Assembly: GCA_002431845.1 (NCBI GenBank)
Contig: DJEH01000118.1
Span: 14,697-28,056 of the forward strand
DNA: 13,360 nucleotides
Source of the DNA: Prevotellaceae bacterium UBA5903
GTDB lineage: Bacteria > Bacteroidota > Bacteroidia > Bacteroidales > Bacteroidaceae
Reading direction: 5' to 3'
The notes under the pieces were generated by a model, which made no database searches, was not told the origin of the DNA, and saw only the letters and a list, made by a program, of their open reading frames with translations. Positions 1 to 7,340 of the stretch are shown here, piece by piece. The stretch's first letter is position 1. Each line of letters begins with the position of its first letter. The translations under genes and the position numbers were made by a program.

Positions 1-16
1 TATCACGGGCGTGATA
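1..16. repeat. Perfect short palindrome TATCACG-GG-CGTGATA
   Basis: The arms TATCACG and CGTGATA are exact reverse complements around GG. As RNA this would be a 6-bp stem with a GGGC loop. No T-tract follows, so it does not read as a standard intrinsic terminator. It touches the window edge and may lie inside the end of an upstream gene, so its role is open. Confidence 0.4.
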
Positions 17-186
17 CGCCAACACTTTACGTATTATGAAAGCAGCAACATACGTTTGTTTATTCAGCAAGAAAGCTTTGTGAGTTATTAACATCACAAA
101 TACTACTAAAAACATGTGACAACTTATATGAATTGCTCAACTGCCATATACAACCTACACCTACACAACGCTTAAATATAAAACCT
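1..186. other. Upstream intergenic region, possibly with the tail of an upstream gene
   Basis: No complete gene is visible here. Two + strand frames are open from the left edge: one stops at TGA 37-39 and the other at TAA 89-91. Either could be the C-terminal tail of a gene that begins outside the window, but each is too short to recognise. The sequence AAGCTTTG at 73-80 is one base off the Bacteroidetes -7 consensus TAnnTTTG. The nearest TTTG (55-58) is only 14 bases upstream, which is too close, so no convincing promoter for the next gene can be named. The last 54 bases before the chosen start are in frame with it, but they encode a Pro/Thr/Gln-rich stretch that does not look like a protein start. 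Confidence 0.4.
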
Positions 187-3100
187 ATGCATACGAAACA
201 TTTATTATCACTTTTGATATGTTGTATGTGCTCCATCGGCATGTCGGGCCAAAGCTATAGCCAAATGTGGAAAAAAGTGGAAAAGGCATCGGCTGCCGAC
301 ACACCTGTTTCTGCCTTACAAGAGGTGAATAGCATTCTTACAAAAGCCAATGTCGAAGACAACAAGAAGGAAAGACTCAGAGCATGGATTACGCGCTACT
401 ATCTGCAAAAAGACATTTCGGCCGATAGTGCCAAGGTTTATCTTAAACTTTTTGAAGAGGCTCTTCCTAACGAAAATAGCCCCATCTATAAAGCCCTATA
501 CCACTCGGCTCTGGGCATCTGCTATCAAGAAGAAAGCCACAATTATGGGCTGGATAACCTTACGAGAGAACAACACAAAAAGCTATCGCTCAGCCACTTC
601 GAGGCTTCACTATCGCAACCCGAGGCCTTGGCCAGCGCAAACGTAAAGGACTATTTGCCCTTGTTTGTTTATGCCGAAGGCAGTAAATGGTTTGGCAACG
701 ACTTGCTACACACATTGTTTGAAGTCTTTATCAACCGCACAAACATAGACAACACAACCTATGGCCAATGGGCTGATAAGATAGCAACTATCTATAACAA
801 CCGACACATGCGCGAGGCTGTCTTGTTGATAACCCTCAACAAGTGGCAGCGCTTGTATGGCGAACAACAACTAAAAGGAAAGATTGAAGACAACGCTTAC
901 TTTGGGAAGCTTGCATCGCTTTATGCCCAAAACAAAGACCTTGAGGTAAATGTGCAAACTGCCAATCGAATTGTGGGGTTGAGCAATGCCTATCGTGCGC
1001 AATCGGCATTTGCACAACACAACGACAGTGTGCTCTATCACTTTGCGCTACAAGCCCTTGCACTCTATGGCAAGGGCAAGAGCGATGCTGCCAACACCTT
1101 GCGCAACTTTAAGGCCACCCTAACGCTTCCCGCTGCCAAACTTACGGGCGTTAATAATCAGCTCTATCCGCAGGACCTCTGTAAGCTACGCATCAAGGCT
1201 CGCAATGTTAAAAAAGTAACGTGGCGCATCACACCGCTTTGTACAAGCTACATAGAGTACGAAAGTGGCAACGAAACCATATGGAGCAAAATGCTCAACA
1301 CCAACAAGCATCTGCGCACTGAGCAGACTATTGACACGCAAGGCAGTGCATGCTATGCATGGGCAGAGCGCACCTTAAACTTTGAAACTCCTAAGGATTG
1401 CGGCATCTATCGTGGCGAACTTTGGGCCGACGGCCAACTTCTTGACCATTGCACATTCGGAGTGAGCCGCCTTGGAATATTGGGATTGAACACGTTAAAA
1501 AATGGTACACGCATCGCCATCATTGATAAATCTACGGGACATCCTATGCCCAATGCCCAACTCATGGCCTACAAACGGGGCTATCGCAATGGGCACGAAA
1601 CCTATACGCAAATGGGTAAATACCAGGCTGATAGCAATGGCTATGTGGCACTAAAGAACGAAACAAAAGGCAACCAAATGGTTTATATGGCTTGCCTTCC
1701 AAACGATAAAGCATCGGCTCTGTTTAGCCTCAATGGTTATTCATTTACCCCACAAATGCCCAATCAAAAGGCCAACACCCGCCTACAAGTTTTTACCGAC
1801 AGAAGCATTTATCGCCCTGGACAAAAGGTTGATGTTGCGGGAGTGATGTATACACAACAAGCTGATGATTATCACACCGAAAACAATCGGCAACTGTGGC
1901 TGCGACTATTCAATGCGCAGCATAAAGCCATTGACTCGCTGCTTGTAAGCACCGACAACTATGGCTCGTTTGCGGCACAGTTTTCGCTACCAATGGTTTG
2001 TTTGCCGGGTTCGTTCAGCATATCGGCCAGCAATGGTAGCAAGGTGGGCAATGTTTACTTTAAGGTAGAAAACTACAAGCGCCCTACCTTTACAGCCCAC
2101 ACGTTGCCTATAAAGTCGGCATATACGCTTGGCGACAGCATAGAGGTTGGGGGCATTGCCACCACTTACAGCGGATTGGCAGTGAGCGGTGCACGGGTGG
2201 TTTACAAAGTAACGCGCAGTTCTTGGCGCTTCATGGTTGGCGACAACGACAACGCAACTCTATCGGGCGAGGTAGTTACCAACGATGATGGACACTTTAG
2301 CATACCGCTCGTGCTGAGCAAGCCAAGCCAAATGCCAACATTCTACAACCGGTATTTTTACACCATCACTTACACCATTACTGCCCCCAACGGCGAAACA
2401 ACACAGGGCGAAACTACCCTCAGCGTGGGTACGAAAACGGCTTATCTCGCAGTGGATATGCCCAATGTGGTGTACAGAGAAAAGGGTGGAAAAACGGCCG
2501 ATATACTTGTTAAGCAGTTGAATGCTGCAGGCGAAAATATTGATGACATTGGCACTTACAAAATAATACAAACCGGGAAAACGCTCTTTGAAGGACATTT
2601 TGCAACGGGAAAGAAGTTCAATATAGACTCGCTACAAACACTGCCTTCGGGCATTTACAAACTGGCTATAAGCACTCCTAAGGCCGATGCCGACACGTTA
2701 AGTTTTGCATTAATAAGCGAACACGACGAGCGCATTAGCGGACTTTCGCAGCCCTTATTTTTTTACAAAAAAATGGCTAATGGCTCTACCAACCATGCCG
2801 ACCTTGTGTGTGCTACAGGCGGCAAGGAGGGCACTTTGTTCTATACGCTTGTGGCAAACGACTCTATTGTTGAAAGCAAACAACTTACGCTCAAACAAGG
2901 TGAACTTAAACGCATGAGCCTAACCTATCAGCCCGAATATGGCGACGGAGCAATGCTCTTTCTTACATTGGTAAAAGACGGCAATATGTATGTTGAACAT
3001 GCCTCGGTGAGCAAACCAAAACCTGACAAACGCCTCATCATGAAGTGGACAAGTTTCCGCTCACAACTCACTCCGGGACAAAAAGAAGTGTGGAAACTCA

Positions 3101-5865
3101 ACATCACACATCCCGATGGTACGCCTGCCAAAGCGCAAATGATGGCTTGCCTTTATGATGCTTCGCTCGATGCGCTAAGTGCACACAATTGGCAACCATA
3201 CGGCGTATATTTTAATCGCACAATGCCCATTGTTTTGCAAAAAAACAATCTCAGCACATGGGAGCAAAACCTATCGGGACAGTTTAAAAACAAGCTTTTT
3301 AACACCCCTCAACTTGCTTTCAGCACATGGAACGAAGAGTTGTTTGCTTATCCACAATGGGGTGGAAAACGCTTTTATAACTCAGTTGAACTGAACAGCC
3401 TTTCGCCTCGTATTGCAAGAGGAAACGTGCGCTATAAAGAGAATGCGGCAAGCATCAGCCACCTTGACATGGCTGAAAGCGCTGTGCAAAACACGTTGGT
3501 CGCTGCACCGCAAATGGCTGCTGGCGCAAGCAATAGCCTATCCGACAAGGTGGAGAGCCGTAAGAATTTTGCCGAAACAGCCTTTTTCCGTCCTCGCTTA
3601 GAGACTGACGAGAAGGGCAACATTTCGATTGCATTTACCCTGCCCGAAAGCATGACGCAATGGAACTTTAGGGCTATGACACACGATGGGCAAATGAACT
3701 ATGCATCTCTTGACACCAACCTCGTGGTGCGTAAAAACTTTATGGTTGAACCTTCAATGCCTCGCTTTCTGCGCAAGGGCGACGTGGCTACACTACCTGT
3801 AAACGTTACAAACCTTACGAGCAAAACCATTTCTGCAACCCTTGAAATGGTGATGACAGCTGCTGACAGCGGCAATTGCATTTTTAAACAATCGCAAAAA
3901 GTGAGCATTGAAGCTGGGAAAACCCGCGTTTACACCTTTACCTTCGACACGCGCAACACTACTGAGAGCATGCTTGTGTGTAAAACTGTGGCTCAGGGCA
4001 ACGGCTTTAGCGATGGCGAAGAACACTATTTGCCTATACTCACCAACCAAGTGGAAGTGGTGCGTACTATGCCCTTCTCGCTCATCGAAAAAGGGATAAA
4101 GAAATGGCAAATCGATACGCTTTTCGATGCTAAAAATGCCCAACACCGCACACTCACAATTGAGGGATATGCCAACCCCACATGGCTTGCTGCAATGGCA
4201 CTACCCGCACTCATGCAGAGCCAGAACTTGGTTTGCAGCAACGACTGGGCCACACAATTGTATGCCTTAACATTGGGACATTACGTGGTTATGCAGAACC
4301 CCATTTTGCAGCAGACGGCGCAACTTAAACAGGCTGAATTGCAGCAAATGGCAGAACAAAAGGCGGACCTCTTTACCGACAACATGCCTTGGCTACAGCA
4401 AGCACAGCAGACTCGCGAGCAGGCCTTGGCCCTATCTGAACTCTGTAATAGTGATGTGGTAAAACTCATGTTGCACACGGCCTTAGACAAACTCAAGGCT
4501 ATGCAAGATGCAGAAGGGGCCTTTAGTTGGTACCCAGGTATGAGGGGCAACCGATATACCACTACCGACATTGCTACACTACTGGCACGTATTGAGCTAC
4601 TAACTGATTTTGACGATGCCCACACCATGTTGGGCCAAGCGATGTCGTATCTTAAGAGCGAAGTGGCAAAAGAGGTTATGAACATGAAGGAGGAGGAACG
4701 AAAGAGCAAACTGCAAGTTTGTCCATCAGAGTGGCTCTTGCGCTATCTTTATCTATGCCACCTTACAAAAGGTGAAGCAAGCAGTAGCGACGACGTGAAA
4801 TACCTTGTAACAAAGGCAAAGAGCCTACAAAGGGAACTTAGCATGTATGGCAAGGCTGTTTTGGCATTGGTTATGGCCGATGCTGGCAATAGTAGCGAGG
4901 CTGAAGGCTTAATGAAGAGTATGCTTGAACACACGGTTCGCTCTGCTACCTATGGTCGCTACTTTGACAGCGAAAGAGCGCAATCAAACTTTGCTTCTTA
5001 CCGCATTGCCACACAATGCGCTGCTATTGAAGCCTTGCAAACGTTTGGAAAAATGGACATTGCCAACGAAATGAAACTTTGGCTCATGCAAGCCAAACGT
5101 ACTCAAATGTGGGAAACATCGCAAGCCTGTGCCGATGCCATTTATGTGCTTCTTACTCAACCTGCGGCAGGTAAAGCTACCAACGACAAGTCTAACAACT
5201 GCATCATGCCGCTAACTGAGCATACTCCGCTCTTCTACACCTTGAGCGACAAACAAGGCAAAATTGTGGCTTTTAACGCTGCAAGCGAGCAAAAAACGCC
5301 CCATACAACGGGCTACTTTAAGCAATCTTATGCCGACCCCGTGGCACTTTGTGCTACCACGCTAAAGGTTGATAAACGCAGTCAAGGGCTATCGTGGGGA
5401 TGCGCTTATGCAACGTATATGACCGACGATAAAGAGGTAAACGATAAGGGAGCAGGCCTTTCGGTAATAAGCACACTCGAGGTGAAAAGGCAAGACGAAT
5501 GGGTAGCTCTTACCCCCAATAGCGTGGTGAAGAAAGGCGACATTGTGCGACAAGTGTTCCGCATTACGGCACAAGCAGACTTTGACTTTGTAGAACTCAC
5601 CTCCAACCGCCCTGCATGCTTTAATCCTCTGCAAGCTCTATCTGGCTATAGTTGGAAAGGCAACTTGGCTGCATACAGAGCCGTGGGCGACAGCAAAACA
5701 CAATTCTTCATTGAAAAGCTAAGCAAAGGCACTCATCTCTTTAGCGAAGAATTTGTAGCTGCCAAAGAAGGGACATTTAGCACAGGAATAACAAACATAA
5801 GATGCGTGTATGCCCCCGATTTTTGCGCCACTTCAAAAACTTTATCGGTCGTTGTTAAACCGTAA
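187..5865 (+). CDS. Alpha-2-macroglobulin family protein (bacterial macroglobulin), degenerate thioester
   Basis: This is a very large secreted protein of 1892 residues. Members of the family are thought to trap attacking proteases in the periplasm. The open frame extends back to 133, but the ATG at 187 gives a clean signal peptide (MHTKH, then a hydrophobic run) with likely cleavage near residue 21. An N-terminal region of about 350 residues looks helical. The MG2 hallmark TDRSIYRPGQ lies at 537-546. The A2M domain is marked by TLPESMTQW (1151-1159) and PRFLRKGD (1192-1199). The region after NPTWLAAMALP is where thioester-bearing relatives have Cys-x-Glu-Gln; here it reads Cys-Ser-Asn-Asp from Cys1350, so no thioester should form. 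The alpha-helical TED-like domain after it is otherwise retained. Length is normal for Bacteroidetes members. Three cysteines lie in the signal peptide (12, 13, 15), but none sits in a good lipobox. The frequent partner gene pbpC is not downstream. The family call is firm; inhibitor activity is inferred. Confidence 0.93.
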   Translation: MHTKHLLSLLICCMCSIGMSGQSYSQMWKKVEKASAADTPVSALQEVNSILTKANVEDNKKERLRAWITRYYLQKDISADSAKVYLKLFEEALPNENSPIYKALYHSALGICYQEESHNYGLDNLTREQHKKLSLSHFEASLSQPEALASANVKDYLPLFVYAEGSKWFGNDLLHTLFEVFINRTNIDNTTYGQWADKIATIYNNRHMREAVLLITLNKWQRLYGEQQLKGKIEDNAYFGKLASLYAQNKDLEVNVQTANRIVGLSNAYRAQSAFAQHNDSVLYHFALQALALYGKGKSDAANTLRNFKATLTLPAAKLTGVNNQLYPQDLCKLRIKARNVKKVTWRITPLCTSYIEYESGNETIWSKMLNTNKHLRTEQTIDTQGSACYAWAERTLNFETPKDCGIYRGELWADGQLLDHCTFGVSRLGILGLNTLKNGTRIAIIDKSTGHPMPNAQLMAYKRGYRNGHETYTQMGKYQADSNGYVALKNETKGNQMVYMACLPNDKASALFSLNGYSFTPQMPNQKANTRLQVFTDRSIYRPGQKVDVAGVMYTQQADDYHTENNRQLWLRLFNAQHKAIDSLLVSTDNYGSFAAQFSLPMVCLPGSFSISASNGSKVGNVYFKVENYKRPTFTAHTLPIKSAYTLGDSIEVGGIATTYSGLAVSGARVVYKVTRSSWRFMVGDNDNATLSGEVVTNDDGHFSIPLVLSKPSQMPTFYNRYFYTITYTITAPNGETTQGETTLSVGTKTAYLAVDMPNVVYREKGGKTADILVKQLNAAGENIDDIGTYKIIQTGKTLFEGHFATGKKFNIDSLQTLPSGIYKLAISTPKADADTLSFALISEHDERISGLSQPLFFYKKMANGSTNHADLVCATGGKEGTLFYTLVANDSIVESKQLTLKQGELKRMSLTYQPEYGDGAMLFLTLVKDGNMYVEHASVSKPKPDKRLIMKWTSFRSQLTPGQKEVWKLNITHPDGTPAKAQMMACLYDASLDALSAHNWQPYGVYFNRTMPIVLQKNNLSTWEQNLSGQFKNKLFNTPQLAFSTWNEELFAYPQWGGKRFYNSVELNSLSPRIARGNVRYKENAASISHLDMAESAVQNTLVAAPQMAAGASNSLSDKVESRKNFAETAFFRPRLETDEKGNISIAFTLPESMTQWNFRAMTHDGQMNYASLDTNLVVRKNFMVEPSMPRFLRKGDVATLPVNVTNLTSKTISATLEMVMTAADSGNCIFKQSQKVSIEAGKTRVYTFTFDTRNTTESMLVCKTVAQGNGFSDGEEHYLPILTNQVEVVRTMPFSLIEKGIKKWQIDTLFDAKNAQHRTLTIEGYANPTWLAAMALPALMQSQNLVCSNDWATQLYALTLGHYVVMQNPILQQTAQLKQAELQQMAEQKADLFTDNMPWLQQAQQTREQALALSELCNSDVVKLMLHTALDKLKAMQDAEGAFSWYPGMRGNRYTTTDIATLLARIELLTDFDDAHTMLGQAMSYLKSEVAKEVMNMKEEERKSKLQVCPSEWLLRYLYLCHLTKGEASSSDDVKYLVTKAKSLQRELSMYGKAVLALVMADAGNSSEAEGLMKSMLEHTVRSATYGRYFDSERAQSNFASYRIATQCAAIEALQTFGKMDIANEMKLWLMQAKRTQMWETSQACADAIYVLLTQPAAGKATNDKSNNCIMPLTEHTPLFYTLSDKQGKIVAFNAASEQKTPHTTGYFKQSYADPVALCATTLKVDKRSQGLSWGCAYATYMTDDKEVNDKGAGLSVISTLEVKRQDEWVALTPNSVVKKGDIVRQVFRITAQADFDFVELTSNRPACFNPLQALSGYSWKGNLAAYRAVGDSKTQFFIEKLSKGTHLFSEEFVAAKEGTFSTGITNIRCVYAPDFCATSKTLSVVVKP

Positions 5866-5897
5866 CAAAGATATTTAATTTTTTAAATGTCTATATA

Positions 5898-5929
5898 TTT
5901 GTAATAGTAAACAAAATATCATATCTTTG
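5898..5929 (+). promoter_or_regulatory. Bacteroidetes-type promoter for mtnN-luxS
   Basis: TTTG at 5898-5901 and TATCTTTG at 5922-5929 are separated by 20 bases. They match the Bacteroidetes housekeeping sigma pattern (TTTG, about 20 bases, TAnnTTTG) exactly. Transcription should begin near 5935-5940, leaving a leader of roughly 130 bases before the mtnN ATG at 6069. The leader holds a direct repeat, an AT palindrome and a hairpin. The match is seen in the sequence; its use is inferred. Confidence 0.72.
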
Positions 5930-5944
5930 CAATGTAAAGGCATG

Positions 5945-5977
5945 TAAATAGGTAGATATTTATATATAAATAGGTAG
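5945..5977 (+). repeat. Direct repeat TAAATAGGTAG, two perfect copies 22 bases apart, flanking an AT palindrome
   Basis: Perfect 11-base copies lie at 5945-5955 and 5967-5977. Their starts are 22 bases apart, about two turns of B-DNA. Between and overlapping them, 5958-5971 is a perfect 14-base palindrome (ATTTATATATAAAT). The second copy supplies the left arm of the leader hairpin, so the first copy could compete for the same right arm. The arrangement would suit a dimeric regulator just downstream of the transcription start, or an RNA with two alternative folds. Neither is demonstrated. Confidence 0.6.
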
Positions 5978-6008
5978 TCAGACATCATGCCATTGAGTTT
6001 GACTACCT
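5972..6008 (+). promoter_or_regulatory. Leader hairpin upstream of mtnN (AGGTAGTCA / TGACTACCT)
   Basis: The left arm 5972-5982 pairs with the right arm 5998-6008. It forms nine Watson-Crick pairs, one G-U pair and one A-U pair, closing a 15-base loop. It lies in the predicted 5' leader, after the promoter and about 60 bases before the mtnN start. No U-tract follows the right arm directly, so it does not look like a classical terminator. Its arms and flanks closely match the hairpin upstream of prmA (12336-12367). Function unknown; candidate RNA element or protein operator. Confidence 0.6.
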
Positions 6009-6068
6009 TATTGGTTTTATCACATTACATCTTTATGAAAATCACAATATAATCCATAAGCAACGCAC

Positions 6069-6758
6069 ATGACAATCGGAATAATCAACGCAATGCACAA
6101 AGAGCACGAACAATTAGTGGCACTCTTGAGCAATGCTAAAGAAACGAAAAAAGGACGCTTCGCATTTACCGAAGGAGAGTTTAATGGCAAAAAAATAGTG
6201 CTTATGGAGAGCGGCATCGGAAAAGTGAATGCTGCCATTGGCGCGATTGAATTGATACACAACTTCCATATCGATGCGCTCATTAACACGGGTGTAGCAG
6301 GTGGCATAGACCAATGCCTCAACGTAATGGATGTGGTAGTTGGCGAGCGCGTAGCATACCACGATGTGGATTGCGGTCCCGAAGCTGAACACGGACAAGT
6401 GCAAGGTCTACCACTTTATTTTGAGGGGGATAAAAAGCTACTCAACATAGCCATGAACATGCAAACTGATACAAAATTGCATAGCGGACTTATTTGCAGT
6501 GGCGACCAATTTATCACCAATAAAGAGCAATTGCAAACAATCAAAAGCCGCTTTCAAGAGGGGTTGGCTGTTGATATGGAGAGCGGTGCTTTGGCACAAG
6601 TTTGCTATCTATACGGCATTCCCTTCCTAAGTTTCAGAATTATAAGCGACACACCTGGAGCTGACAAACACTTTGATCAATATCTGAACTTTTGGGAAAC
6701 AATGGCAGATAAATCGTTTGGTGTGACACAAGCATTGCTACAAGCAATCACAAAATAA
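6069..6758 (+). CDS. mtnN: 5'-methylthioadenosine/S-adenosylhomocysteine nucleosidase
   Basis: This cytoplasmic enzyme hydrolyses S-adenosylhomocysteine to adenine and S-ribosylhomocysteine, and methylthioadenosine to adenine and methylthioribose. The 229-residue length is normal. The start is fixed by MTIGIINAM, which aligns with the family N-terminus and places Glu12 at the expected catalytic position. Further family signatures are SGIGKVNAAI (48-57), NTGVAGGID (73-81), SGDQFI (144-149), the substrate-binding VDMESGA (168-174, Glu171) and the catalytic Asp194 in RIISD. All expected active-site residues are present. It is the first gene after the 5898-5929 promoter, and luxS follows after 37 bases, so the two are very likely cotranscribed. 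The nucleosidase product is the LuxS substrate. Confidence 0.96.
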   Translation: MTIGIINAMHKEHEQLVALLSNAKETKKGRFAFTEGEFNGKKIVLMESGIGKVNAAIGAIELIHNFHIDALINTGVAGGIDQCLNVMDVVVGERVAYHDVDCGPEAEHGQVQGLPLYFEGDKKLLNIAMNMQTDTKLHSGLICSGDQFITNKEQLQTIKSRFQEGLAVDMESGALAQVCYLYGIPFLSFRIISDTPGADKHFDQYLNFWETMADKSFGVTQALLQAITK

Positions 6759-6795
6759 ATACAAGACAAACACATATACTGAAACTTGATTTATA

Positions 6796-7275
6796 ATGAA
6801 AAAAATTCCTTCTTTCACTATCGATCATGAACGCCTTAAACGCGGCATCTACGTATCGAGAAAAGACAATGTGGGCAATGAGGTGGTGACAACATTCGAT
6901 ATCAGAATGAAACTGCCTAACCGTGAGCCAGTGCTCGGACAGGGTGCTATTCACACTATAGAACACTTGGCTGCCACATTCTTACGCAATCATCCCGTGT
7001 GGAAAGATAGCATCGTTTATTGGGGACCTATGGGATGTCTTACAGGCAACTACCTACTTATGAAAGGCGACCTAACAAGCAAGGACATCCTACCACTAAT
7101 GAAGGAAACATTTAAATTTATAGCCGATTTCGACGGCGAAGTGCCTGGCACTACTGCTCGCGACTGCGGTACATACTTGCTTCACGACTTGCCTATGGCA
7201 AAATATGAAGCCAGAAAATATCTTGAGGAAACACTGAATTGTGCAACCGAAGAAAACCTAAACTATCCTGAATAA
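6796..7275 (+). CDS. luxS: S-ribosylhomocysteine lyase (AI-2 synthase LuxS)
   Basis: LuxS cleaves S-ribosylhomocysteine to homocysteine and 4,5-dihydroxy-2,3-pentanedione, the precursor of AI-2. At 159 residues it is full length. The metal site is intact: His53 and His57 in HTIEH, with Glu56 as the catalytic base, and Cys124 in RDCGTY as third ligand. The catalytic Cys81 sits in GPMGCLTGNYL (77-87). The start MKKIPSFTIDH is typical of the family and lies 37 bases after the mtnN stop, with no promoter-like sequence in the gap. Together with mtnN it completes the two-step breakdown of S-adenosylhomocysteine. Whether AI-2 acts as a signal or only as a by-product cannot be told here, as no receptor or uptake gene is in the window. 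Confidence 0.97.
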   Translation: MKKIPSFTIDHERLKRGIYVSRKDNVGNEVVTTFDIRMKLPNREPVLGQGAIHTIEHLAATFLRNHPVWKDSIVYWGPMGCLTGNYLLMKGDLTSKDILPLMKETFKFIADFDGEVPGTTARDCGTYLLHDLPMAKYEARKYLEETLNCATEENLNYPE

Positions 7276-7340
7276 AAACACAATCCGAGAAACATCTAAC
7301 TTTTACATTTATCGATAAATATTTACTTAATAATCATATT
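7276..7340. promoter_or_regulatory. luxS-fucosidase spacer with palindrome ATTTATCGATAAAT
   Basis: The 65-base spacer contains a perfect 14-base palindrome at 7307-7320, 20 bases before the fucosidase ATG. It differs only in its two central bases from the palindrome at 5958-5971 upstream of mtnN. TAACTTTT at 7297-7304 is one base off the -7 consensus TAnnTTTG, but no TTTG lies at the proper distance upstream. No intrinsic terminator for luxS is visible. The glycosidase pair may have its own weak or activated promoter here, or be read through from luxS. Confidence 0.4.

Noticed and set aside
133..186. Upstream in-frame ATG for the macroglobulin gene
   Set aside because: It would put 18 Pro/Thr/Gln-rich residues before a clean signal peptide that starts at the ATG at 187.
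4281..4709. Antisense open frame of 142 codons inside the macroglobulin gene
   Set aside because: Its Ser/Cys/Ala-rich composition is typical of a shadow frame, and the sense frame is clearly coding throughout.
5846..5862. CGGT/ACCG stem at the end of the macroglobulin gene
   Set aside because: There are only four pairs, inside the coding sequence, and the T-run comes too far downstream to make a terminator.
5873..5888. ATTTAA-TTTT-TTAAAT as a terminator for the macroglobulin gene
   Set aside because: The stem is six A-T pairs only, with no GC and no following T-tract; too weak to call.
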